DNA of 64,000 bases from Druceiella hillmani (GCA_039881145.1 JAYKKI010000133.1:1878501-1942500); one strand, 5' to 3'; counted from the first letter of the stretch, positions 25,855-34,412 are shown. The notes: generated by a model not told the origin, from the letters alone. A program made the numbers and translations.

Positions 25855-25867
25855 ACAATTCTTGCCT
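25855..25867. repeat. Left target-site duplication of the composite PLE insertion
   Basis: ACAATTCTTGCCT occurs here and again at 33345-33357, exactly outside the two outer ends of the PLE block. Joining the two flanks across one copy restores collinearity with the Helitron N-domain, so this is a genuine duplicated target site. The first base is ambiguous, so the length is 12 or 13 bp. Confidence 0.9.
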
Positions 25868-25964
25868 GATATTGAATATATTTGGCGTTAATTTTGTAGA
25901 AATTCATTATTCGCAATTAAATGAAACTACGTGATGTAGTATAATTTCCTACTATCTTTAATTT

Positions 25965-26022
25965 CTTTACCAAGACCTAGGTTTCGTTGTATTACAACAT
26001 CTTCAGTGGGATATTAGCAAAG
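25965..26022 (-). ncRNA. Hammerhead ribozyme motif (type I), minus-strand PLE copy
   Basis: The minus strand reads CUGAAGA, stem II GUUGU-AAU-ACAAC, GAAA, CCUAGG, GUC, identical in the core to the plus-strand copies. Two changes fall in helix I: one C is lost before CUGA, and the base run after the cleavage site is UUGG instead of GUGG. Three of the four inner helix I pairs remain. It may cleave less well than the other two. Confidence 0.75.
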
Positions 26023-26464
26023 ATTAACTCTTAGGAACAACCAACAGCATTTATATGTTTCAAACACAATAGCGGAAGACTACTTTGTGCGGATTTTTCC
26101 ATTGTTTATGTAGTGAGTTTATTGCAAGGGCGCAGACTAGGTTTTATTATATTACAGAGACTTATACAATATACCAGTATTCTAGTTGGGGTAATAAATT
26201 CAATTGTTGTTATTATGTGAAATTATACAATGCAAACTTTAGGGTGTATGTAATAAAATTAAATGGAAGTTATTGTCGGTAATATATTGCAAAGGCAAGA
26301 GTATTTGAAAGTAAGGCCAAGGTAATATACTAATTCTACATACCTTATTATCGGTAATATATTTATACAAAAGCAAGGGTATTTGAAAGTAAGGACAAGG
26401 TAATACACTAATTCTACATATCTCCGGTTTTGTGTATTCATATATTTATTTATTTATTTCTTTT

Positions 26465-26466
<2 letters not shown>

Positions 26467-26514
<48 letters not shown>
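26467..26514 (-). repeat. Internal poly-A tract of PLE (T-run on + strand)
   Basis: A run of 48 T on the plus strand, equal to the A-run at 29617-29660 and 32738-32787 of the plus copies. It lies about 95 bp after the stop codon but well inside the terminal block, so it is an internal tract and not the element's terminus. Its length differs between copies. Confidence 0.9.
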
Positions 26515-26515
<1 letters not shown>

Positions 26516-26607
26516 TTTTTATTATATATACGTATATTTATATGTGTATTAATGCTGAAACAATTTCCAGGGTACTGTAGTGTCAATGTTTTATATTTAT
26601 ATTATAT

Positions 26608-28038
26608 CTAGAAGATATTAAGAATGGGTGATGATATTATATTTAGTTGTTCATTTAATATATTGACCTTGATATCTTTTTTATGTCTGTTTATTTCTAA
26701 TGTTTCTAGGATATTAAGTTTATTGCCTTTTGTATTTATTTGTAATATATATGGGGCATTATCAGTATGGGGGTGATGGTTATTTTCAATGAGATGTTTA
26801 GCAAAGTGATGTGTCTGGTTTATTATTACGCCAGCTGGCGATGTGTTCTTTATATCTTGTATTAAAATCTCTTCCTGTTTGACCTATGTATACACTATTA
26901 CAATCGTTACATTTAAGTTTATAGATACCACTCTTTTTAAGTTTATCTATTTTTTCTTTATTATTAATAAGGGTTTTACCCAAGTTATTTAAGGTACTAT
27001 ACGTACATGTTATATTATTTATATTTTTATTATTAGTTAAGAGTTTTCCTAATTTGAGTGATACATTACCTATGTATGGGATAGATTTATAGTAAATATT
27101 ATTCTTATTTGGTGCGACCGGGTATATTTCTTGTATTAGTATTTTTCTTAATTTATTATGGTACAGTTTTGTGACAATTGATGGGTCATAATTATTATTT
27201 GTTGCGATTAGTTTCATAGTTTTTATTTCTTTACGTAGGTTAGGTTTTTCAAGAGGGATGGTTAAAGCTCTGTGAATCATGGAATGAAATGCTGCTAACT
27301 TATGGGACCAAGGGTGTTGAGATTGACCATTAATTATGGAGTCTGTAAATATGTCTTTTCTAAATATACTAAATTTATGTTCATTATTTTTGCGTTCTAT
27401 TGTTATATCTAAAAAATTAAGTTTATTATCAGACTCTACTTCTAAAGTGAATTTGATATTATTGTGTAGGGAGTTAGCAAAGTTAACAAACTGGTCTAAC
27501 TGTCGCTGTGTACCTTTCCAGCAGATAAGGATGTCGTCAACGTATCTATAATAGTATAATATATTGGTCGCTAATTTACTGTTTAAGAGGCTGGTTTCTA
27601 GATGATTCATAAATAACTCGGCTAAAAGGGGACTGAGGGGGGAGCCCATTGCAAGGCCATTAACTTGTTGAAAAAAATTGTTATCGAATAGAAAATAATT
27701 TTGGTCTGTGCATAGTTTAAAGAGATCTCTAATTTCCGATGCTTCAATGGGATTTAATTTTTTCCTTTCAAGGATATCTGAAATGATATTTAGGCAATCT
27801 TTTGGTGGTATATTAGAAAATAAGTTTACTACGTCGAGTGATACTAGTTTACAATTGGGTGTTAGATGTATATTTTTAATTTTATTACAGAGATCAACAG
27901 AGTTTTTAATGGTATGTTTAGGTGCAAATCCGGTTTTATTACGGAAGATCTTATTCAGGTGAAAAGCTAATTTTTTTGTGGGTGCGTTTGTGTATGAGAC
28001 AACAGGTCGTATGGGTATATTTGGTTTATGAATTTTAG
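26608..28038 (-). pseudogene. 5'-truncated PLE polyprotein, minus-strand copy (RT C-terminal part plus GIY-YIG)
   Basis: The frame enters at the RT motif PKIHKPNIPIRPVVS next to 28038 and lacks the N-terminal 330 or so codons. It keeps the RT motif with the first catalytic Asp (VSLDVVNLFSNIP), GSPLSPLLAELF, YVDD and LNFLDI, and the GIY and YIG parts of the endonuclease. A 2-bp deletion near 26809, against the plus copies, shifts the frame right after NNKPDTS and ends translation at 26798, before the last 58 or so codons. One amino acid also differs (Ile for Thr in FRKD-x-FTDS). No start codon or promoter is left for this copy. Confidence 0.9.
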
Positions 28039-28040
28039 AT

Positions 28041-29523
28041 CAATACTATATGGACAACCTAAAATTCATAAACCAAATATATATGGACAACCTAAAATTC
28101 ATAAACCAAATATACCCATACGACCTGTTGTCTCATACACAAACGCACCCACAAAAAAATTAGCTTTTCACCTGAATAAGATCTTCCGTAATAAAACCGG
28201 ATTTGCACCTAAACATACCATTAAAAACTCTGTTGATCTCTGTAATAAAATTAAAAATATACATCTAACACCCAATTGTAAACTAGTATCACTCGACGTA
28301 GTAAACTTATTTTCTAATATACCACCAAAAGATTGCCTAAATATCATTTCAGATATCCTTGAAAGGAAAAAATTAAATCCCATTGAAGCATCGGAAATTA
28401 GAGATCTCTTTAAACTATGCACAGACCAAAATTATTTTCTATTCGATAACAATTTTTTCAACAAGTTAATGGCCTTGCAATGGGCTCCCCCCTCAGTCCC
28501 CTTTTAGCCGAGTTATTTATGAATCATCTAGAAACCAGCCTCTTAAACAGTAAATTAGCGACCAATATATTATACTATTATAGATACGTTGACGACATCC
28601 TTATCTGCTGGAAAGGTACACAGCGACAGTTAGACCAGTTTGTTAACTTTGCTAACTCCCTACACAATAATATCAAATTCACTTTAGAAGTAGAGTCTGA
28701 TAATAAACTTAATTTTTTAGATATAACAATAGAACGCAAAAATAATGAACATAAATTTAGTATATTTAGAAAAGACACATTTACAGACTCCATAATTAAT
28801 GGTCAATCTCAACACCCTTGGTCCCATAAGTTAGCAGCATTTCATTCCATGATTCACAGAGCTTTAACCATCCCTCTTGAAAAACCTAACCTACGTAAAG
28901 AAATAAAAACTATGAAACTAATCGCAACAAATAATAATTATGACCCATCAATTGTCACAAAACTGTACCATAATAAATTAAGAAAAATACTAATACAAGA
29001 AATATACCCGGTCGCACCAAATAAGAATAATATTTACTATAAATCTATCCCATACATAGGTAATGTATCACTCAAATTAGGAAAACTCTTAACTAATAAT
29101 AAAAATATAAATAATATAACATGTACGTATAGTACCTTAAATAACTTGGGTAAAACCCTTATTAATAATAAAGAAAAAATAGATAAACTTAAAAAGAGTG
29201 GTATCTATAAACTTAAATGTAACGATTGTAATAGTGTATACATAGGTCAAACAGGAAGAGATTTTAATACAAGATATAAAGAACACATCGCCAGCTGGCG
29301 TAATAATAAACCAGACACATCTCACTTTGCTAAACATCTCATTGAAAATAACCATCACCCCCATACTGATAATGCCCCATATATATTACAAATAAATACA
29401 AAAGGCAATAAACTTAATATCCTAGAAACATTAGAAATAAACAGACATAAAAAAGATATCAAGGTCAATATATTAAATGAACAACTAAATATAATATCAT
29501 CACCCATTCTTAATATCTTCTAG
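28041..29523 (+). pseudogene. 5'-truncated PLE polyprotein, plus-strand copy
   Basis: It begins at the same RT motif as the minus copy and is otherwise collinear with codons about 325-807 of the intact copy. Two lesions are visible. A 33-bp tandem duplication at 28048-28113 repeats YGQPKIHKPNI in frame. The T-run near 28450 is one base short, which shifts the frame just before the GLAMGSPLSPLL motif. From 28480 to the stop at 29521-29523 the frame is open again, with YVDD and the GIY-YIG domain, and as far as I can see it is identical in sequence to the intact copy. It cannot give an active protein, but its terminal block serves as the upstream block of the intact copy. Confidence 0.9.
28048..28113. 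repeat. 33-bp tandem duplication at the palindrome centre
   Basis: The unit starting ATATGGACAACCTAAAATTC occurs twice back to back (28048-28080, 28081-28113), but only once in the intact copy at 31200. It sits at the inversion junction and is probably a by-product of template switching there. Confidence 0.9.
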
Positions 29524-29616
29524 ATATAATATAAATATAAAACATTGACACTACAGTACCCTGGAAATTGTTTCAGCATTAATACACATATAAATATACG
29601 TATATATAATAAAAAC

Positions 29617-29624
29617 AAAAAAAA

Positions 29625-29656
<32 letters not shown>

Positions 29657-29660
29657 AAAA
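29617..29660 (+). repeat. Internal poly-A tract
   Basis: An A-run of 44 bases, broken once by a G near 29644. It corresponds to the tracts at 26467-26514 and 32738-32787. Confidence 0.9.
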
Positions 29661-29706
29661 TTAAAAGAAATAAATAAATAAATATATGAATACACAAAAC
29701 CGGAGA

Positions 29707-29858
29707 TATGTAGAATTAGTGTATTACCTTGTCCTTACTTTCAAATACCCTTGCTTTTTTATAAATATATTACCGATAATAAGGTATGTAGAATTAGTAT
29801 ATTACCTTGGCCTTACTTTCAAATACTCTTGCCTTTGCAATATATTACCGACAATAAC
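29707..29858 (+). repeat. Two 78-bp tandem repeats inside the pLTR
   Basis: Units start at 29707 and 29785 and share TAGAATTAGT, TATTACCTTG, CCTTACTTTCAAATAC and ATATATTACCGA. The same pair occurs from about 32834 in the 3' block and, inverted, at 26277-26420. The 60-codon frames that cross these are a by-product of the repeat. Confidence 0.85.
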
Positions 29859-30072
29859 TTCCATTTAATTTTATTACATACACCCTAAAGTTTGCATTGT
29901 ATAATTTCACATAATAACAACAATTGAATTTATTACCCCAACTAGAATACTGGTATATTGTATAAGTCTCTGTAATATAATAAAACCTAGTCTGCGCCCC
30001 TGCAATAAACTCACTAACATAAACAATGGAAAAATCCGCACAAAGTAGTCTTCCGCTATTGTGTTTGAAACA

Positions 30073-30078
30073 TATAAA
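30073..30078 (+). promoter_or_regulatory. TATA-like box in the pLTR
   Basis: TATAAA lies about 30 bp before the start of the hammerhead domain at 30106 and 148 bp before the ATG. A transcript starting near 30103 would begin with an intact ribozyme. The same box is at about 33198-33203. PLE terminal repeats are known to contain internal promoters; that this is the one is inference. Confidence 0.4.
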
Positions 30079-30105
30079 TGCTGTTGGTTGTTCCTAAGAG
30101 TTAAT

Positions 30106-30164
30106 CTTTGCTAATATCCCACCTGAAGATGTTGTAATACAACGAAACCTAGGTCGTGGTAAAG
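30106..30164 (+). ncRNA. Hammerhead ribozyme (type I, minimal helix III), upstream of the intact PLE frame
   Basis: Core elements in order: CUGAAGA (30123-30129, fits CUGANGA); stem II GUUGU/ACAAC (30131-30135 with 30139-30143) closed by AAU; GAAA (30144-30147); ACCUAGGU, in which the two strands of helix III are a palindrome with almost no loop; then GUC with cleavage after C30155. Helix I is open to both sides: CCAC (30119-30122) pairs with GUGG (30156-30159), then an asymmetric internal loop, then CUUU (30106-30109) with AAAG (30161-30164). One extra U (30130) precedes stem II. Hammerheads with such short helix III are known from PLE terminal repeats and work best as dimers. Confidence 0.88.
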
Positions 30165-30220
30165 AAATTAAAGATAGTAGAAATTATACTACATCACGTA
30201 GTTTCATTTAATTGCGAATA

Positions 30221-32644
30221 ATGAATTTCTACAAAATTAACGCCAAATATATTCAATATTTGAAAACAGCCGATGTGGCTACATTGGCGATATTGTACCG
30301 TCGACTCCGAATTAAATTTCGGAAGGCGATACAAAGCATATGGTTTAACAAAACGTGTATAAAGTGTAATCTAACACCCAGTCACGTGAACGTAAAGATT
30401 AGTGGAACAAATCGAGCAGCCCAGAAAGCAACAACTAAAGCCGTCACCACCTGGCTGAAGGAAGAAATTCGGGAATCTACCATCAAACGAGACAACATAA
30501 ACCTCTGTCTAAAGGTAATACACTCTTCTCTAACATATCTCCTTCACCCTATAGAATTTGATACTTTAGACTATAAAATTAGAAATGATGTCAGTGCCAT
30601 AATAAAAAACATAACACAAAAACAAATTAACAAAATTAAAAAACTGAAAGCCAAAACCCAGAAACCAAAAGTCACACCCAAACAAACGTTTTATCCCAGA
30701 ATAGTAAACCTTTCACAATCAACATTTAATAATAAAGAGCTAGAACTTTTAAATAAAGGATTTAAATATAATATTCCTACCGCACCATCAAGAAAAAACA
30801 TAGAATCACTAGTAGTAGATACCATCATTGCATTCAGTAACCAGGACGCACTTACTAAACACAAAGCTGCTAATATAATATGTAAAGAATACTCTAAAAC
30901 CAAGACACACATTAATGACGAAATTTTGACTCAACGTAATCTACAAATTAAAATTAATGAAGATAAACTCACCATATCTAAAGCAGATAAAGGCAACACT
31001 ATAGTTATTCTAGACCAAAATGAATATAAAAATAAAGTGTACGATTTCCTTAAACCAGATGACTTCACAAAACTACAAAGGGACCCCACCACGACATTTG
31101 CAGATAACGTAAAACAATTAATTAAAACCTGTAACATCATATTTCCTAACGAATTCGCGAAACATAAAGTTATAGAAATGAACCCTAGACCCCCAATACT
31201 ATATGGACAACCTAAAATTCATAAACCAAATATACCCATACGACCTGTTGTCTCATACACAAACGCACCCACAAAAAAATTAGCTTTTCACCTGAATAAG
31301 ATCTTCCGTAATAAAACCGGATTTGCACCTAAACATACCATTAAAAACTCTGTTGATCTCTGTAATAAAATTAAAAATATACATCTAACACCCAATTGTA
31401 AACTAGTATCACTCGACGTAGTAAACTTATTTTCTAATATACCACCAAAAGATTGCCTAAATATCATTTCAGATATCCTTGAAAGGAAAAAATTAAATCC
31501 CATTGAAGCATCGGAAATTAGAGATCTCTTTAAACTATGCACAGACCAAAATTATTTTCTATTCGATAACAATTTTTTTCAACAAGTTAATGGCCTTGCA
31601 ATGGGCTCCCCCCTCAGTCCCCTTTTAGCCGAGTTATTTATGAATCATCTAGAAACCAGCCTCTTAAACAGTAAATTAGCGACCAATATATTATACTATT
31701 ATAGATACGTTGACGACATCCTTATCTGCTGGAAAGGTACACAGCGACAGTTAGACCAGTTTGTTAACTTTGCTAACTCCCTACACAATAATATCAAATT
31801 CACTTTAGAAGTAGAGTCTGATAATAAACTTAATTTTTTAGATATAACAATAGAACGCAAAAATAATGAACATAAATTTAGTATATTTAGAAAAGACACA
31901 TTTACAGACTCCATAATTAATGGTCAATCTCAACACCCTTGGTCCCATAAGTTAGCAGCATTTCATTCCATGATTCACAGAGCTTTAACCATCCCTCTTG
32001 AAAAACCTAACCTACGTAAAGAAATAAAAACTATGAAACTAATCGCAACAAATAATAATTATGACCCATCAATTGTCACAAAACTGTACCATAATAAATT
32101 AAGAAAAATACTAATACAAGAAATATACCCGGTCGCACCAAATAAGAATAATATTTACTATAAATCTATCCCATACATAGGTAATGTATCACTCAAATTA
32201 GGAAAACTCTTAACTAATAATAAAAATATAAATAATATAACATGTACGTATAGTACCTTAAATAACTTGGGTAAAACCCTTATTAATAATAAAGAAAAAA
32301 TAGATAAACTTAAAAAGAGTGGTATCTATAAACTTAAATGTAACGATTGTAATAGTGTATACATAGGTCAAACAGGAAGAGATTTTAATACAAGATATAA
32401 AGAACACATCGCCAGCTGGCGTAATAATAAACCAGACACATCTCACTTTGCTAAACATCTCATTGAAAATAACCATCACCCCCATACTGATAATGCCCCA
32501 TATATATTACAAATAAATACAAAAGGCAATAAACTTAATATCCTAGAAACATTAGAAATAAACAGACATAAAAAAGATATCAAGGTCAATATATTAAATG
32601 AACAACTAAATATAATATCATCACCCATTCTTAATATCTTCTAG
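30221..32644 (+). CDS. Intact Penelope-like polyprotein: reverse transcriptase plus GIY-YIG endonuclease
   Basis: This 807-codon frame has no stop or frameshift. The start chosen is the ATG at 30221 (MNFYKINAKYIQYL), 66 nt after the ribozyme cleavage site; the frame is open three codons further up but without ATG. Domains: a basic N-terminal region to about residue 250; SKADKGNTIVIL around 265, an early RT motif; PKIHKPNIPIRPVVS around 330; VSLDVVNLFSNIP with catalytic Asp399; GLAMGSPLSPLLAELF around 468; YVDD at 496-499 with both catalytic Asp; LNFLDI around 540; then a linker and the endonuclease with GIY at 701-703, CxxC at 707-710, YIG at 714-716, Arg720 and a late Glu/His segment (HFAKHLIENNHH). 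RT fused to C-terminal GIY-YIG with a CxxC insert is the mark of Penelope-type elements. All catalytic residues I can check are present, so it may be active. It acts in retrotransposition: nicking of target DNA and target-primed cDNA synthesis. Confidence 0.95.
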   Translation: MNFYKINAKYIQYLKTADVATLAILYRRLRIKFRKAIQSIWFNKTCIKCNLTPSHVNVKISGTNRAAQKATTKAVTTWLKEEIRESTIKRDNINLCLKVIHSSLTYLLHPIEFDTLDYKIRNDVSAIIKNITQKQINKIKKLKAKTQKPKVTPKQTFYPRIVNLSQSTFNNKELELLNKGFKYNIPTAPSRKNIESLVVDTIIAFSNQDALTKHKAANIICKEYSKTKTHINDEILTQRNLQIKINEDKLTISKADKGNTIVILDQNEYKNKVYDFLKPDDFTKLQRDPTTTFADNVKQLIKTCNIIFPNEFAKHKVIEMNPRPPILYGQPKIHKPNIPIRPVVSYTNAPTKKLAFHLNKIFRNKTGFAPKHTIKNSVDLCNKIKNIHLTPNCKLVSLDVVNLFSNIPPKDCLNIISDILERKKLNPIEASEIRDLFKLCTDQNYFLFDNNFFQQVNGLAMGSPLSPLLAELFMNHLETSLLNSKLATNILYYYRYVDDILICWKGTQRQLDQFVNFANSLHNNIKFTLEVESDNKLNFLDITIERKNNEHKFSIFRKDTFTDSIINGQSQHPWSHKLAAFHSMIHRALTIPLEKPNLRKEIKTMKLIATNNNYDPSIVTKLYHNKLRKILIQEIYPVAPNKNNIYYKSIPYIGNVSLKLGKLLTNNKNINNITCTYSTLNNLGKTLINNKEKIDKLKKSGIYKLKCNDCNSVYIGQTGRDFNTRYKEHIASWRNNKPDTSHFAKHLIENNHHPHTDNAPYILQINTKGNKLNILETLEINRHKKDIKVNILNEQLNIISSPILNIF

Positions 32645-32736
32645 ATATAATATAAATATAAAACATTGACACTACAGTACCCTGGAAATTGTTTCAGCAT
32701 TAATACACATATAAATATACGTATATATAATAAAAA

Positions 32737-32737
<1 letters not shown>

Positions 32738-32787
<50 letters not shown>
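32738..32787 (+). repeat. Internal poly-A tract of 3' pLTR
   Basis: An uninterrupted A-run of about 50 bases, the counterpart of 29617-29660. Confidence 0.9.
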
Positions 32788-32789
<2 letters not shown>

Positions 32790-33232
32790 AAAAGAAATAA
32801 ATAAATAAATATATGAATACACAAAACCGGAGATATGTAGAATTAGTGTATTACCTTGTCCTTACTTTCAAATACCCTTGCTTTTGTATAAATATATTAC
32901 CGATAATAAGGTATGTAGAATTAGTATATTACCTTGGCCTTACTTTCAAATACTCTTGCCTTTGCAATATATTACCGACAATAACTTCCATTTAATTTTA
33001 TTACATACACCCTAAAGTTTGCATTGTATAATTTCACATAATAACAACAATTGAATTTATTACCCCAACTAGAATACTGGTATATTGTATAAGTCTCTGT
33101 AATATAATAAAACCTAGTCTGCGCCCCTGCAATAAACTCACTAACATAAACAATGGAAAAATCCGCACAAAGTAGTCTTCCGCTATTGTGTTTGAAACAT
33201 ATAAATGCTGTTGGTTGTTCCTAAGAGTTAAT

Positions 33233-33291
33233 CTTTGCTAATATCCCACCTGAAGATGTTGTAATACAACGAAACCTAGGTCGTGGTAAAG
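33233..33291 (+). ncRNA. Hammerhead ribozyme (type I), downstream of the intact PLE frame
   Basis: The 59-nt motif is identical to 30106-30164: CUGAAGA at 33250-33256, stem II GUUGU-AAU-ACAAC, GAAA at 33271-33274, and cleavage expected after C33282. The distance between the two plus-strand cleavage sites is 3,127 nt and encloses the full reading frame. Confidence 0.88.
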
Positions 33292-33344
33292 AAATTAAAG
33301 ATAGTAGAAATTATACTACATCACGTAGTTTCATTTAATTGCGA

Positions 33345-33357
33345 ACAATTCTTGCCT
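33345..33357. repeat. Right target-site duplication of the composite PLE insertion
   Basis: ACAATTCTTGCCT, an exact copy of 25855-25867. Immediately after it the Helitron N-domain frame resumes (SNNFIRGFINMQRRKFPSSF). Confidence 0.9.
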
Positions 33358-34342
33358 TCAAATAACTTCATTCGGGGCTTCATCAATATGCAACGAAGAA
33401 AATTTCCGTCCAGTTTTTAAAGTTTCAGGGTAAATTTACCACCAAATAGACTCACTAATGCCATTACCAAATTAAGAGCGAACATCCTTTCAAATATGTT
33501 TAAATGTATGTTTAAAGTATGAAGAAACTAAAACAGATCATCGTTGTACGCATATTCAGGGGCTACAACAAGAAATAGTTGAAGAGTTACAACGTTTACT
33601 CCATAACCATAATTAATTAATCAATATGTGCAACGACTTCTTCAAAACAATGGTCGCAGACAATTATAAAATCATCATTCGGGCTGTTAAAATACCAATC
33701 AGTGAGCATGAGCGAAGGTTTAATGCACCTCAAGTACATGATATTGCAACTTCAATTATTTGTCACAATTAATTGTCGATAATAAATATAGTCATCGTAA
33801 TATCATTGTTCAACGTCGAAGGAATCAACTGCAATGAATTTCTGAAAAGCAGTTACGATGTGCTATTGCATCCATTATTATTTTGGCAAGGTGAAGACGG
33901 TTATCATTTCCACATTCAATAAGTCAATCCAACTACAGGTATCGAAACTAACAAAAAGTATCAGCGATGCAATTCTACGCTTATTGAATTATGATTAGAC
34001 ATGATAAATATATTCACATTCTTAATTGTCGACAATTATTCCAACAATTCATAGTTGATATATTTGCTAAAATTGAGACGGAGAGATTGCAATTTAATTG
34101 CCATAATCAAGGGAAGTTGCGTTCAGAAGAATATATATATTTAAGAGATGCTATAATGAAAGATGCAGATGTTCATAACTTGGGAGAATTGATAATCTTG
34201 CCTTCTATATTTACTGGAAGGCATCGTATGCATTAATATGGTCAGGATGGTTGGGGCATACGTTAGAAAACACGTTCGACCAGATTTATTTATAACATTT
34301 CCATGTAACTCCCCTTGGCTGGAAATCAAAGAATACATGTAA
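33358..34342 (+). pseudogene. Helitron replicase: N-domain and truncated Rep domain, broken frame
   Basis: The longest intact piece, 33991-34236 (81 codons), reads NCRQLFQQFIVDIFAKIETE and GKLRSEEYIYLRDAIM, the very conserved block in front of the Rep catalytic domain of Helitrons. A frameshift follows, then YVRKHVRPDLFITFPCNSPW (34240-34315), the first Rep motif (usually LFITFTCNPxW). Upstream, 33358-33990 is split over at least three frames with stops. The Rep motifs with the two His and the Tyr are absent, because the sequence jumps to the helicase region after 34342. It encodes no working protein. Confidence 0.85.
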
Positions 34343-34412
34343 TCCACCAAATATAAAGTATAAACGGTAATTATAAATCAATGAATCAATGAATCGATGA
34401 CAAAACCGGTAA

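Larger units (their letters stand above)
24525..25867 (+). mobile_element. Helitron, left part (promoter-like region and broken N-terminal frame)
   Basis: This is the 5' half of a Helitron split by the PLE insertion. Its non-coding leader (heat-shock-type elements and TATA) is listed separately. From about 25370 broken frames give the N-terminal part of an arthropod Helitron replicase. A charged start (RRI, KNETEEQGIEQL, RLRENQSEHR) is followed by AFNYDHMNKY near 25625, KFKGETEKC near 25720, CCMSGKV near 25740 and PPPELFVYMAG near 25785. The pattern N-Y-D, KFKGET, CC.xGKV and PPP is the characteristic order before the Helitron N-domain. At least four frameshifts or stops make it a dead copy. 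The frame resumes at 33358 beyond the PLE. The left boundary is uncertain; I saw no clean terminal sequence. Confidence 0.7.
25869..26607 (-). repeat. PLE non-coding terminal block of the minus-strand copy, with 42-bp tail
   Basis: This is the minus-strand equivalent of 29524-30220. It also runs about 42 bp further than the plus-strand block at 33344, into the first codons of the PLE frame (reverse complement of 30218-30259), and ends at ATATTGAATATATTTGG. Such a short extension beyond the pLTR is a known PLE feature called the tail. The block carries a 48-nt T-run (26467-26514), a pair of 78-bp tandem repeats (about 26277-26420) and a hammerhead motif. Confidence 0.85.
29524..30220 (+). repeat. 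PLE pLTR block upstream of the intact copy
   Basis: This non-coding block lies between the stop of the truncated copy and the ATG of the intact copy, and is repeated at 32645-33344. It holds, in order: an A-rich tract (29617-29660), two 78-bp tandem repeats (from 29707 and 29785, sharing TATGTAGAATTAGT-TATTACCTTG), a TATA-like box (30073-30078) and the hammerhead motif (30106-30164). In PLEs this direct repeat acts as both 3' end and promoter for the next unit. The true pLTR limits cannot be fixed because the upstream copy is truncated. Confidence 0.88.
25868..33344. mobile_element. Composite Penelope-like element insertion (three copies)
   Basis: One 7,477-bp insertion between the two ACAATTCTTGCCT copies. 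Order: a 5'-truncated minus-strand copy (25869-28038), a 2-nt spacer, a 5'-truncated plus-strand copy (28041-30220), then a complete plus-strand copy in direct tandem (30221-33344). The first two copies form a head-to-head palindrome of about 2.1-kb arms. Tandem copies sharing a terminal block, and inverted 5'-truncated copies, are known features of Penelope-like elements. The copies differ by only a handful of bases and by A-tract length, so the array is young. Only the last copy has an intact frame. Confidence 0.92.
32645..33344 (+). repeat. 3' PLE pLTR block
   Basis: This is the direct repeat of 29524-30220, differing mainly in A-tract length and one or two bases in the 78-bp repeats. It ends at GCGA(A), exactly where the right target-site duplication begins, and does not have the 42-bp tail seen at the left end. 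Confidence 0.9.

Noticed and set aside
26467..26514. T-run and A-runs as retrotransposon poly-A tails marking element ends
   Set aside because: About 600 bp of pLTR follow the tract in every copy, so it is internal.
28168..28422. 84-codon frame antisense to the PLE RT region, also at 27708-27962 (+) and 31288-31542 (-), with further antisense frames at 28578-28793, 29137-29364, 30691-31140, 31699-31914 and 32258-32485
   Set aside because: They are shadows of the PLE reading frame on the opposite strand and recur only because the copies recur.
29686..29868. 60-codon frame with internal repeat (also 32813-32995 and 26259-26441)
   Set aside because: It is a translation of the two 78-bp tandem repeats in the pLTR; its repetition follows from the DNA repeat and there is no coding signal.
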